DNA from: Helichrysum umbraculigerum
Taxonomy: Eukaryota; Streptophyta; Magnoliopsida; Asterales; Asteraceae
Reading direction: 5' to 3'
Assembly (NCBI GenBank): GCA_949592205.1
Contig: CATIUR010000003.1
Span: 17,284,001 to 17,348,000 of the forward strand
DNA: 64,000 bases
A program made the translations under genes and the position numbers. The stretch's first letter is position 1; every line of letters begins with the position of its first letter. The notes below the pieces were generated by a model. The model saw only the letters and a program-made list of their open reading frames with translations, made no database searches and was not told the DNA's origin. Positions 12,245-24,263 of this stretch are shown piece after piece.

Positions 12245-12716
12245 AGTTATGACACGTAAATCCTTTAACTTGTCTGAAACTGAACAAGTCGAAAATTTCA
12301 GAGGATGTACTTGAACCGGGTTCATTTCAGCTTTTGGTTAATCTTTCCAAACTTCATCAACCAAGTTTTTGGTCGTGGGAACTAAATTTTGTTGCTTTTT
12401 TGCAAACAAAGCCTTCCATTTCAGTGCAGTTTCTGCTGATATACACCAATAATTAATCCTAGTTGATGAATCTTTAGGTAAACTCTGTTACAGAAAACAG
12501 GATATTCATCAGTGAGAAAATGTTAATGGGTAAGAGCAAACATCAACAAGATCTTTAATTTATGGGTATCTACAGGCCAAGAAGTTACAAAAGACTTACA
12601 TTGGATATCCATACATCTACGGATGGGTCCTCTCCCATGCGCATAAGCCTCCATTGCTCACTTAGCTGTTGTTCTGCTTGCAAAAAGTTCCGTCCATCCA
12701 TCCATAGCAGTGCTTC
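12245..12716 (-). pseudogene. Xaa-Pro aminopeptidase P fragment (captured)
   Basis: Aminopeptidase P removes N-terminal residues that precede proline. Two minus-strand exons are visible. Exon 12716-12600 reads EALLWMDGRNFLQAEQQLS then EQWRLMRMGEDPSVDVWISN, with a GTAAGT donor. Exon 12484-12245 reads SLPKDSS, AKKQQNLVPTTKNLVDEVWK, AEMNPVQVHPLKFS and VSDKLKDLR. These match the creatinase N-terminal domain of plant APP1. There is an in-frame TAA directly after VDEVWKD. The second exon is cut off in mid-domain near 12245, right beside the end of the 414-bp array, so the capture junction is probably there. The metal-binding pita-bread domain is absent. Confidence 0.85.
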
Positions 12717-12774
12717 CTGTAACTTGTGTTTCTTTTCACCAATATATTCTATACAGCAGTTAGAGTTATAAGTT

Positions 12775-13660
12775 GCAACGTTAGCCCATTTACTTATAAA
12801 CGCTATTTTTTGGTTACTTTTTAATTCTAAGATGTCAAATTGTCAAATAAAAATCAGCTTAAAGTGAAACGGGTCAAATGGTTTAAGAATTAGAATGTCT
12901 CTAAATTGGTTCTTTTTATTCATAAAATCTTGCTCCAAACCAGTTGAATAAAATAATTAAATTGTTATTAAAATGATATACTTGAGCACAGTTTTGGAGA
13001 AAATGTTTTTTCCTTTTGGGCGAACCAAATCAGCTTTGACCGGATCAAATCATTTACTTGTTTTAACCTGTTAACTAACCATAAAGTATTTTCCACCTCT
13101 AGATCTGACTTTAACGAACCTTGAGGTATCCAAGTAGCACGTACTGAATTTCTTCTTTTAGGAATACTAAAAGCAATTTTAAATCCAACAACCATTATAA
13201 TACTTTCTCTTCCCGAATGAATTCCTTGTATCTTCTTCCGATATAAGTGACCCGATCACTATTGACTCCACGATGGACCATGCTGCAGCTAATTTCATCT
13301 CTAAGCTAGGTATTGTTTTATCTAAAGTTAATTCAACAAACACTCGTATTTGAATTAGCAAAAATACCTCTTATCGTTAACCAAATTGACTGGAGCAGGT
13401 TAATAATCAATAGGCCCAAATTGATATTTTTATAAATTCCACCAATGCACACAAGCATAGAAATGTCATCTGAAGCACGGATGATGGTTTTCAATTATTA
13501 TGTTAATAACATTATGAAAAAACACAACTCATGAAAGCAAGTTAACGCAAATAGGAATACCTTTCTTAAAAATAAGTAGTACTATAAGAGAGAACTGATT
13601 AGAGTACACATATGAATTGAATACAATCTTACAGTAGAACAGGTAACTGTACCAATATGC
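12775..13660. other. Unassigned DNA between captured fragments
   Basis: 12775-13107 resembles the dispersed GACCC MITE (starts near gcaacgttagcccatttac, ends near ccacctctag). In 13180-13340 a plus-strand reading contains DSTMDHAAANFISKLG and a minus-strand reading contains SLEMKLAAAWSIVESIVIGS. I recognise neither. They may be a fifth fragment or chance. Confidence 0.35.
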
Positions 13661-13672
13661 ATGTCCATCTTA

Positions 13673-14040
13673 CCAATCTGTCACCACTACTTTTTCCTGC
13701 ATAGCGCAGTTTGATCTGCCGTATAAAAAACATTAACCGTAAGATGTTTTGTGAAGAAGTAAATGACCTATAGTGTTATACATAAGAAATAGGATACCTA
13801 CAGTAATACATTAAGGTGGGTCATGTCACAATGCCTATACATAAAAACCTGCACACTCCCTTGTCTTACTGCCAACCGAATACCATCTATTATTGATGCA
13901 TGATTTAGAGCATCAAAAGATATTGCAACACCATCCTTCAAAGATTTTTCATTTATAGCTGAGAGGGAGCCAACATACCCCATTACTGTCATGAAGGCCA
14001 TATTGGCTGAAAACCCAGTAGGAAATATAAGGCAATCTTA
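13673..14040 (-). pseudogene. 8-amino-7-oxononanoate synthase (BIOF) fragment (captured)
   Basis: BIOF is the PLP enzyme that condenses pimeloyl thioester with alanine in biotin synthesis. Exon 14040-13796 (minus) reads PTGFSANMAFMTVMGYVGS, then FDALNHASIIDGIRLAVRQG and VFMYRHCDMTHLNVLL. Exon 13715-13673 reads SNCAMQEKVVVTD followed by a donor-like GTAAG. Order and spacing match the family, in which this segment precedes the PLP-lysine region. That region and the N-terminus are missing. A dispersed GACCC-type MITE remnant lies just upstream at 14134-14250. Identity is secure from the DALNHASIIDGIR and HCDM motifs. Confidence 0.87.
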
Positions 14041-14049
14041 GAGTAACCG

Positions 14050-14687
14050 TAAATAAGAATATCAGCTTTCAGTCATAAGTACGGAAATGCAATAGAAATG
14101 CATTAACAAAGACCATAAACATTATTATTAGAAGTGGCAATTTCGACCTGTTTACTAATGAACGCGTCAACTCCAATTGTGTCTTACCTCTGACGGGATA
14201 GATGAAATAGCTTATAAGGAAACGTTTTAATAGTCAGCCAAAGTGTACCTTTGATGCATAATGTCTCCCAAATAATTATATTCAAAAGTATGATATACTG
14301 AAAGGTAGAAAAGGTAAGGTCTCGGCCGTTTACAATCAAATCACCTCATTGGAGAAATCAGAATATAACATACTAAAACCGGGTTTAAGGCACGAAGCAT
14401 CATCGTTGTTTTTGGAGTGCTTATCATGATGGCTAAAAAACTCAGGCCTTGCACGGTCTTGATCATTTTAGTATCACATTTAGTGAGAAGTATGAAACTT
14501 ATACAAACTTGCTAGGTAGTTGCAATTTCACAGCCAATCACATGCGTTCATTACCTGGATAAAATGGTCCTAGCAAAACTTTGAACTTTCTGTATCATGT
14601 TTTCCATTTAGTTATATGTACTCACCTGCTACTTTGCAGATGTTAGCTTTAGCTTGTATCAAATATTCAAATGGCTCAACTACAAAA

Positions 14688-14725
<38 letters not shown>

Positions 14726-15059
14726 GAAAGCTTCACGTCAATAGCATCATGTAACTTTTAAAGAGATATATAAAAGAAGTTAAGATCTAACATAACAGAA
14801 ATTGAGAGGCATAACACTACCGCTGGTAAAAAAAGTAGAACATCTGCCCAATGCCATTAACTATTCACCATGAGTTGTAACCACTTGTATTCCATTCTCC
14901 ATTTTAACCGGTTGAAACGAATGATCGAATTCTGAAAATAAAGAAAAATACATAACAAATAGCATCAATTGTAGTTGATATCATACCAAATACAACCAAA
15001 AAACATTACAAACAGTAATAATCATTTAAAAGCACCCTTAACGGTTTAGTATTTTAAAG
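14050..15059. other. Unassigned DNA between BIOF and RHD3 fragments
   Basis: Contains a poly(A)-rich run (14681-14730) and a possible minus-strand exon at 14960-14880. That stretch has a ttttcag acceptor and reads EFDHSFQPVKMENGIQVVTT before a stop; I cannot assign it. Nothing else is recognised. Confidence 0.35.
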
Positions 15060-15625
15060 GGAATCCGTTTGCAGCCTGCTCACCCCCAATATCATGACAC
15101 TACCTGCATAACACAATTTTCCCAAAGGAAATAAATTAAAATAAAGAAAAATTAAAAATACAACATATTTGCTTACTTATAACAGGCAATCAAATTGCTT
15201 ACATGTTTATAAGCACTATATATGAGACATCAAGCGCAAAGAGTGCACTCTGCTTCTCAAATGCAGTATCATCCTGAAGATACAACAAAAACATAACTAA
15301 GAAACCAATGATGCAACCATATAAACTCTACTTATCAAACATAAACATGAAATACAAGTACTAACCTCGCCTCGTTCTCTTCCATCAGTCCCCTCAAGAA
15401 GTCAAGATCCATTACTATAGTGCATGGTTCAATACTAGCACATCTTACCATCCAAATACTTTTAGTGGTTTCAGACCTGATAAATTTAAAAAAATAAGAA
15501 TTATAAAACCAAGTTAAGCTATAAAATACTAAGCCACAAGAACAATTGATACATGCCTTCCCATATAGGCATCCATTTCTCTGAAGTTCGTGTGAAATAG
15601 ATTATTCAAAAGTGTTCTCTTCCTT
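15060..15625 (-). pseudogene. RHD3/SEY1 (atlastin-like GTPase) fragment (captured)
   Basis: RHD3 is the plant dynamin-like GTPase that fuses ER tubules. Four minus-strand exons of its GTPase domain are present: 15625-15557 (RTLLNNLFHTNFREMDAYMGR), 15476-15366 (TTKSIWMVRCASIEPCTIVM, then TDGRERGE in another frame), 15273-15203 (DDTAFEKQSALFALDVSYIV, LINM) and 15103-15060 (CHDIGGEQAAN). Defects: an insertion of about 8 bp after MDL shifts the frame in the second exon, and the Trp before CHDIG reads TAG. The introns are retained, so the capture was from genomic DNA. The P-loop itself lies outside the fragment. Confidence 0.87.
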
Positions 15626-16199
15626 GTCACAAACACAAAATCAAAAGCAAACATCTTGTGTGCGTTCAGAAAACTTCAAATATCATAATTTATTGATGAA
15701 AATATATCAATCGATTAGACACAAAAGAAATAATTGATGATGGTACTCAATCTAGCAAAACATTAGTCAATCCAATAATGAGATATTAACTATACCACAA
15801 AGATACTAATGAAACTGATTCGTGATGGATAATCAAAATTGAATTGAAACTAAAACTTAATCGCTAATATAGAATTATCTACACTGAGGACTGATTCGAT
15901 GGTGCAATAAACCCTTTCTCGAATTTAAAACATCTCTCTTTACTGTTATAAGAGGAGCTTATTTGCATAATCATTTTAGAATTAGCTTTGAAATTTATCA
16001 CCAACTAGCGATGCCAACACATTCTCAGATTGAAAACATTTGACGAAACGTTTTTCAAAATGCAAAAAATTGATGCTATTAAATAGACATGAAAAAAATA
16101 ATAAAACTCAAACTTATAACAGTTGTTCATGTGCTTTTCAGTGCACAGCTCCGACATAGCAGCAGTTTCCGTCCATATTCCGGCAAGACAACTACATGA

Positions 16200-16485
16200 A
16201 GACCCATATAAAACTCATCGTAGTGAATAATATAGTTCTACTAAATATAATTCAATTAATATTAATCTCGGTGAATAATATTCATCCACCGAATATAATT
16301 GAATTAAAATTCATGGTAGTGAATAATATACCTTCACAACATAGAAATCTGTTAACATTCATCAGAGTGAATAATATTCATCCACTCAATATAATTCAAT
16401 TAAAATTCATCGAAGTGAATAATATACTTCCACTAAATAAAAATCAATTAATATTTATCTCGAGTTATACTCATACACTACACTG
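16200..16485. repeat. 48-bp tandem repeat
   Basis: The motif gtgaataatat recurs at exactly 16223, 16271, 16319, 16367 and 16415, with a degenerate sixth copy at 16463. Because 48 is a multiple of three, the plus strand is open for 96 codons with a 16-residue period (VNNI...). I see no start context, homology or codon pattern that argues for a real protein. Confidence 0.9.
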
Positions 16486-17862
16486 ATATAACATTTAATA
16501 CATTAATATGCATCAATATTATTTTAAATACGTAAACGAGTTCAATTCAATGAAAACATATTTAGTAATTTTCATCTGTAGCTTTGCTAATTTACTGAAA
16601 TTTTTAAATGAAATGTTAACAAATTTTTCAAAACAGTTTATAATATATACATAGTTTATTCACTTACCAATTTCTTCTTCTTCTTCTGAGTTTAATATTG
16701 CTTTATCATTTTGAGCTACTTTTTATCTCTTTTTTTAAGGAATCTTCCGCCATCTTAACTTCGCACAAACTTTTTCGATGAATCTTCAATCACTATAGTT
16801 TCTTATACAATTGTTAGCTATTTCTTAATTATGAGATTATTGACTTAACATTCACCAAGCAACATATTATTGACATCCCAGCAACAATAGTGTTCTATAC
16901 AATCTAACAATCCTAAATTTACTATCAATAATATCTCAGCAACAATAGTTTTTATGCAATCTAAAATTCCTAGAAAATATTCATCTACTACTCTACTAGT
17001 TTTAAAATCTGAGATTAAAAACCTAAGATTCATCATACAACAATAATATTCATCATTTTGTAGCAATTATTCAGCTTCTTCATCATCTCAGCAACATCAA
17101 ATCTTGAAAAAATAATAAAATTGTTGTAAAAATAATACTAAAATCAATAATCAGATTCATCTATTGATACCAAACTTCATACATTAAAGATGACACACAT
17201 ATTGACAAATACTAATAAAACATAACGAAAATTTCAAAATCCAAAATTGCAAATTCTAATTTACCTGAATATTGTTGAATCAACGAATCAATATATAGGC
17301 AGTGACTTAATAAGATACTTCAATATCAAGTGTTTCTCCTGATTTTATATAATCCTCGATTTCGAATCAATTTTCGAATCCTCTACTTTCGAATTCGAAA
17401 TCAGTAACTTTTTTTGTGGTCTTCAATTTAATAGTTAGAAACCCTAAGTTCAGATTTGAATCGTGAAAGTGTTCGCAACCCTAATTTCTCCTTTGAAATC
17501 GACGCTATGAAATTCACTACCGAATTGTGCTTACCGTATCTTCAAGTTTTCCGATGACAAATTCTTGAGCAATTACAATCGAATCTTACGCTTTTGTTGC
17601 ATAATTTTGTATTGAATCCCTTTTGTTTGGTTGATTTCAATGAATTGAATTCATTTGCTACTGTTTTTTGCCCTAGTTTTTGAAAGGAAAAAAAAAGAGC
17701 GTGTTTTTTTTTACAGATCAATTTTTGCCTATTATCCTCACTTTTGGTTCGAATTACAATAATGCCCCTCAGCCCTTTTTTAAATGAGCTGATCCAAGGG
17801 TCCAGATTTGCTTCCCTCTTCCCTTTAGATCTTGCTTCCCCATTGATCCACTCCCTGTATAT

Positions 17863-20800
17863 ATATTAAGGAAACAAAATTTGTACTGTATACATCTTAA
17901 ATAACTTAAGTACTAAAAACAATTCCTTGAGAATATTTACGTACGTAAATGATGAAATATATTAAAAAGCTAGTTTCAAACGTAGATGTTCAACCAAAGA
18001 CTACATGAAGATTTGCTGAGTAATTAGTATATTTGCTGAGTAATTAGTAATACTACGGTTACTAGAGGACACGTTTGTTACCTAAGCCTAAAAGTCATGG
18101 ATATAGGTTTATAGCCTAGCATTGTCATGCTTACGATTTGTGGTATAAATAAACAACGTACATAGTCCTGAAATTTACCACACTTAAATTACATACCAAA
18201 TAAATACCATTATAAAATATCCATGCAATAATCCACGTCTGCGTCAAATAGCTAGCTTCGTCTCAAAGAAAGGTTAGTGCATGTTCCCTGTAGCCATTAA
18301 TTTCTATTTAAAATCTTTACATTATGTCTTTATTTAATAAAAGTTAATTAATATATTACTTAACAAACTAATACATATGTACGTTTATAAGAAGACTTGA
18401 GGCTATAATTATTTTTGATGGTCCTAAATATTACTATTATGTTAAAAGAGGCAAGAAGCTTGACTACACCTTGTTATAAAATTATGGTCGATATTGTTTT
18501 ATGAATATAACCACTAACTAAGAAGTTAGACGTGGCTTTTACAAACTTAAAGAAATAGTAATAAATAGTTTATATTATGTCAGGAAGTTTTTGCTAATCG
18601 ATTCATATAGTTATTAAAGGGAACGTAGAAAACGAGAATATAAGAAAACGCGAATAAAGAGTTAGGCCAATAACAGAGCATACGAAAATACTAGTTAAAC
18701 TAATCAAAATAATAGCTTCTTTAATGTAAAAACTAAAGAATTGAACATCAAACTATACGTTGCAAGTAACTCATAATGGACGTTTTTTTTTTGTAGTCTA
18801 AACTTTGACTAAACTTACTATTTTAGGCCATTGAAATCATTAATAGTTTAAGCTAAATGAGAAGTAAATTTATACTATAGTTAACATTTCTTTTTAAAGT
18901 AAGAATCCTATTTGAAAAAATTAATTAACTGAAGTAATGGATGAAATCGTAAGCAATCGTAAGCGATCAAGATTTTATAATAAATTCAATTTTCTCATAT
19001 ATGTTTAAAGAACTACGTACGAGAACACAACTTATATTAATCCTTTTTGCATGTTTATGTTATTAGGTTGATACCATTGTTCAATAAAGTCAATTTACAA
19101 TCTACGTTAAACGTACAAGGTGAGTTCCGTGTTATTTTTAAAACTGTGATATATACGATATACCACGTGATTATCTGATTAATGGTTTAGCTGTTAATTG
19201 CATTTATTAGCACGGTTTGATTTTGATACATACATATATGTCACGTTAGTCGTTGATTAAATCAGAGGCTGAAACGTAATGGTCGTTGGCTTATACATAA
19301 AGTACGATTAGTACACAGGGGGCATCTTGTTGTACTAAGTCGATACTAGCAGATACTTGCCTATAAAGTTTAGGCTTGTATAGATAGTCGTGACATAGAT
19401 AGCCCACATACTTATCAATGTCAGATAACGACTTGGATTACCTGATTTACCTCGACACAGAGTACTCAGCATATTTTATATATTTTACATTTTATATTTT
19501 ACACGTCATTATTGCATGTGATATATTTGTACACAAACACATGAATTCACTAAGCCTTTAGGCGTACGCATGTACGTGTATATCTCAGGATGAAACCTCT
19601 AGAAGGGAGAAACTGATAGAAGGATATGGGACCAGTCAACACTCGAAGATTTCCTTTTTAGTATCTTGTAATAAAACTTTAGTTTTAAGTACCTTATCGC
19701 TTCCGTTATAACTTCAACTTTAAAATAATGTAATAAGTTTGGACGTTTTATGGAATAAATGGAATAAATTTTCGGGTGTTATAGTTTTTCAACTGATTTT
19801 CAGGTTTCGTATTTTGCCGGAGTGCAATGGTAGAAGTAATTACTAGGCAGGGGCAACATGTGTACTCGATGTGATTGTGTTAGTTTGAACTTTTTGATGA
19901 CGATTGCTGAGGTGGTGTTATTTGACCACCTGAGATGGAGGTGTTGTTCGTTGGCCACCCGAGATGGTGGCTGTGAAGATTATGGGAAGGGATTTAGGGT
20001 CTGAAGTTGAACACTTTCAGAAAGTCTGAATTAGGGGAGAGGGTATATATTATTAATATAATATATATGTACTATTAATATCAACATAATATAATATAAA
20101 TAATGTAAAAAATTCGATTGAGATTAGAAAAATTAGAATAAGGGTATTCTAGTCATTTCAGGTGAATGTGGACCATTTTTGAATAAATTGTATACTTGTT
20201 GGATTGAAAAGCGGAAAAAAAAATACATGAACGGGTTTCGTAAATAGGTGTAAACCACAAGGACCATCCATGAAATTTACTCTATAAATAAATCCAATAA
20301 AGTTTGAAAAATCGACAAATCAAAACTCTCACTATTATATAACCAAAACTGTGATCAAAGTTCAACACAAACAAACAACAATATTAGAAAAAACAATTAG
20401 AACTAGCATACATTTAAACACCAAAATGCACTACAACAACAAGATAAACACAAACAAACAACAAAATAACAGAAAATTGAAATAGATAGAAGCTATAAGC
20501 ATAACCATCGACGAAGACAACCATAATAGAATCTTGAATCTACTGATTAAGAGATCATTAGGATCGCATCATTCAGCATTGCAATTAAAGTGAAGGCAGA
20601 ATTCACACAAATGAGCATCATGGAATATTGACCAAAAATTAAGCTAGTAACTTGCATAGAAACTACAATGAGGCACACAAGTATTTAGACATGAAAATAA
20701 ACACAGTTAGTGAGGCAGAAAACCTGTCATTGAAAATGGAAATTGGATATAGCTGAAAGTAAGAAAGCAATCACATATATGTCATCTTACCTGCACATAA

Positions 20801-21601
20801 ACAAGTGAGTAAAAGCGCAACCAGTAAAAAGCTATGATAGTGAGTACCAAATAGTTTGGGCATAGATTTTTATGGCACAATTTGTTAATAAAAAGTGTGT
20901 AAAATAAAATCTTGCCCAAATTTTTCAAAAATGTTAACGGAAATTTTTGAGATAGCGACCCTGTTCAATGACGGGAAGTAATAAAGAAGATTGCATTTTT
21001 GTAACAATTGTACTCAGTTGCTGATGTAGCACAAGCTACAGATTTAAACAAATAATATATAGTCGAACCTAATAGAAATATAACTAGCACATTATTAATA
21101 GAGAAGGGGCACTATAGTATACAAGGACGGTGATAAAAGCACACCAAAAGGTTGACGGAACTCTTCTCGGCTCTTCTATTGATTAAATTATAAAACACAA
21201 ATCAACGTAATATTGGCCAAGTAATCATCAAATAAGTAAACTAATCTAATTAAAGATAACGATTAAACTAAAACTCCTAAACGACTCAAACTCTAATCCT
21301 CCTCCTTATTGGCCAAGGAATCATCAAATTTTTGCGGGTCTAAGTTTTCATGTATTCATTTGCATTGGCTCGTCATACAAACAACAAATTACCATAACAA
21401 GAAAATGCTATAAAGTCGAACAAATATTACAAGAAATGATCAAACAGACATGACTCAAATCTAATAGTGTGCAATAAGTTTGATAACATAAGCTAGATCA
21501 GAAATGATTCCCATGACCACATATGGAACTATTTCTCAACTATCTAAATCTATCTTCGTACACAAATAAAAAAGATATGCATACCCATGGGACCATTTTG
21601 A
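17863..21601. other. Intergenic AT-rich region, no gene recognised
   Basis: I see no exon, RNA gene or clear transposon ends. There is a small 22-bp tandem duplication (tttgctgagtaattagtat) at about 18012-18050. A stretch at 20215-20285 contains phrases common in dispersed plant repeats (aaccacaaggaccatccatg). The last part, 21540-21601, is probably 3' UTR of the minus-strand BAF60 gene. Confidence 0.5.
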
Positions 21602-24240
21602 CTATGTGCTTCCAGGTGCTTCACTTCCTGCAGCCGGTTTTCGGTTCAAGTAACGAATAACAGCATCTTCGACCCTATCAAGTGCACGAAGGTAAGTTAA
21701 AACTATAGTGACGGTTATTATTGTATGTGTTTTTACAAGAGCTAATTTCCATTTCAGAAGTTTATGACATATATCCATAACTAAGTAGTTTACGTCATAC
21801 CGCCGATAATATGATTGATTTGTCGGCAGCAAAAACTGATTCTACGGTTTGATTAATCAAACTTAAAGAATATATATCACTAGATAACTTGCTATAGGAA
21901 TAGACGTAAAACCGTCTGATTCTTTCATTCGTCAAGTTGCAATAATCACTTTCAAAACATTTCATCATGTGTTATGCCGACTACAAAACATTTCAAAACA
22001 TATAGTTTTCACTTTCAAAACATTTCAAAACATACAACCCAAACCCCGACTACACATTTCATCATGTGTTGTGCCGTAAATGCTAGTATATTTCACTGTG
22101 TATCTGCTGAATTAAGTTTCTAGTATATAGAGATGATGCCTTCTCATACTACAGCCTATAGGTAGCAATTTCGACCCAATGACTTGCGAATGGGTCGAAA
22201 TGATCGAATCAGGTTGTGTTTTATCTTACAAGGTCAATCGAGCAAAATCATAAATGCTAAGATACAATATATACACACACACACACACACATATATATAT
22301 CGAAAGTCGCCCAATGTGTAATTTTGACCGCATACAACCTCCTTAAACACTTTTATATATAAAATTATATGAATACTATTAGTTTTGTAATCATTTTTTT
22401 AGAGATTAACTAAAAATAAAATAATATTTGAATAAAAGGCTTTCAGAAATCAACCCCACCCGATTCATTTCAATCCGAGAAAAAAATAACATGTTTTGGC
22501 TGGAGACCATGTTAACCTGTTACCTAACCCACCTGATCAGCCCAACTTTCCAACCTCTACCCACTACTCAAGTACTCATACTTTACGAGATGTATTGAGT
22601 CAAACTTTACCAGATAAAAAGGAAGCATATTCAAACATATTAAACAACAAAAAACAAAGAACTAACCATGGTTGATTATAGAACTCCGACCGCTGCTCTT
22701 TCTCAGCATTACGAGTAGCATCACCCGCAGCCGTCTTCAAATCCTTGCTCTGTGATGCAATAAACGCATCAACAAATTCACTCGGTGACTGACTAAACCC
22801 TAAAAAGAAAGCTCGCCTTCGCCTATGTTCATGGATCTTCTTTATTGCAGAGCAAATCGCTTCATCACAAGCATCAATCTCCCTATGTTTCTCCAAATTT
22901 TCCAAAAAATTAGACATGTCTTTATCTAATGAAAACGGAACATCAACGAGAACATCGTAACACGTATTTCCAGTGGGATTATCTCCCGAAAGCTTGATCT
23001 TATGCTCCAAATGTATAGGCTGAGGTGGGCTCAAATGATGTGAAATCTTCTGAGAAACCATTGAAAATTTCACTTTTTCTTCACCGAATAGTTTCCTAAG
23101 AGCAGGATCACATGTGAAGAATGAAGTATCGGTCGAGATTTGTAACTTTTTCATTTTCACATATTGCCAAATTGCAGCAATAATTCGTGGGCGGGTCTCG
23201 ACCTCGAGTCCAAGAACTTCACTTAAAGCAGATGAAAGTTTAAATTTTTCGGGTGTGTAATTCATTTCTAATCGGATGATAGCAGTGAACTCTTTATCCC
23301 CTTTTCTCTTCACTTCAAAACCCTCGTTAAGTGCCAAAGATCTAGAACTTTCCCACAAGATCACATGGTTATCCGGGTAGAGATTTTGCTCCAAGTAAAT
23401 AGTGATTTTCTTGAAGAAAGATGAAAACTTTGGATTCGTGAAGGCCGGTTTTTGTAGCATTGGTGTCAAGTTGGAATCCGATCCATTTTCTAATAGCCTC
23501 CCAAGAATCTTGAGAGACCATGAAGGTGACTCGGCATTTTCCTTACGAGTTCCAGTATGAGTTTGGTTTGAGAAGGTGTTGAAAACGTAAATCCTGAGCG
23601 TTTTCTGCAACCGAGGCGGATTTTTAACAGATTCTTGAATATCAACTTTTTTTCTTGCTAAAGCCGCATCTACACGACCCTCGAATTCCAACAATTGAGT
23701 ATAAAGAGCTGATTCTGGAAGAATAGCAGCTACTTTTTCGGGAATTTGCTTCTCAGGTGGGCCTCGTTTTCGTCTACGAGCCGCAGGTGTAAGCTCCATG
23801 GTTTTTAGAGGCGAACCAGCGGCACCACCCGAAGAACTTGGGAGCCGAGAAGACGGTTTCTGACCCGATCTTTTCGCATTCATAGGAGTACCAAGTGACG
23901 GCGATGAAGCACCAACGTTACTATTACTATTAACCCCTCCTAATAAACTTTGCTTTTGAGATACCGATTGTGCTTGTGCTGCTTGAGCTTGAGCTTGTAA
24001 CTGTGCCTGAAACCGGGCATGAGCAGCTCGAGCCTGTGCTTGAGCCTGTGCTTGAACATACTGAGCCTGGGCTAACGCCTGAGCCTGCGGCTCAGACAAC
24101 TGGTGGTTCGAGTTGTTCAATGGTGGTCCCATAGATTGAGTAGGTGGTACTGTTGCACCTGAATTACCAAACCCAGTTGGTCCACTTACACCCCCAATAT
24201 TTTTCATAGAATTATTCATATTATTACTACCCCCTGCCAT
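21602..24240 (-). CDS. SWP73B: SWI/SNF complex subunit, BAF60/SWP73-type (SWIB domain)
   Basis: This is a core accessory subunit of nuclear SWI/SNF chromatin remodellers. CDS: 24240-22667 joined to 21674-21602, 548 residues. The intron 22666-21675 has GT..AG edges and splits the Trp codon of YNQPW before VEDAVIRYLNRKPA. Residues 1-100 are Gly/Asn- then Gln/Ala-rich low complexity (repeated QAQAQA). TPAARRRKRGPPEKQIPEKV follows near 155. The SWIB domain lies at about 327-403 (YTPEKFKLSSALSEVLGLEV ... FTCDPALRKLFGEEKVKF). The C-terminal region (RRRRAFFLGFSQSPSEFVDA) is typical. Length fits plant homologues. The Met at 24240 is chosen because a leader-intron acceptor lies just upstream. Which SWP73 paralogue it is remains uncertain; the family is not. 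Confidence 0.95.
22158..22563. mobile_element. GACCC-type MITE in the SWP73 intron, with (CA)n/(TA)n
   Basis: Starts near taggtagcaatttcgaccca and ends near aactttccaacctctaccc, giving weak inverted ends. The middle has cacacacaca/tatatata at 22274-22300. It belongs to a dispersed family seen in several introns of this window. Confidence 0.45.
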
Positions 24241-24263
24241 TATTTTCTCAAATTCTCAAATCT

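Larger units (their letters stand above)
6307..17862. mobile_element. Putative Mutator-like block (Pack-MULE-like) carrying four gene fragments
   Basis: Left end (6307 on): GTGGAAGGATCCAGAGGGAA, then gcac and a ggaag-rich tract. Two inverted right-end candidates match it. At 12213 the reverse complement reads TGGGAGGATCCAGAAGGAAG; at 17862 it reads GGGAGTGGATCAATGGGGAA, continuing with gggaagagggaagca. All abut TA-rich sequence, so the target duplication (about 9 bp) is ambiguous. Inside are fragments of RhoGDI (plus) and of aminopeptidase P, BIOF and RHD3 (all minus), retaining introns, plus a 414-bp tandem array. No transposase is seen. Whether this is one 11.5-kb element or a 5.9-kb element (ending 12213) beside a relative is unresolved. 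A Helitron origin is less likely because the ends are inverted repeats. Confidence 0.5.

Noticed and set aside
13179..13361. Possible fifth captured gene fragment
   Set aside because: Some protein-like composition in both strands but no family I recognise and no splice support; left unassigned.
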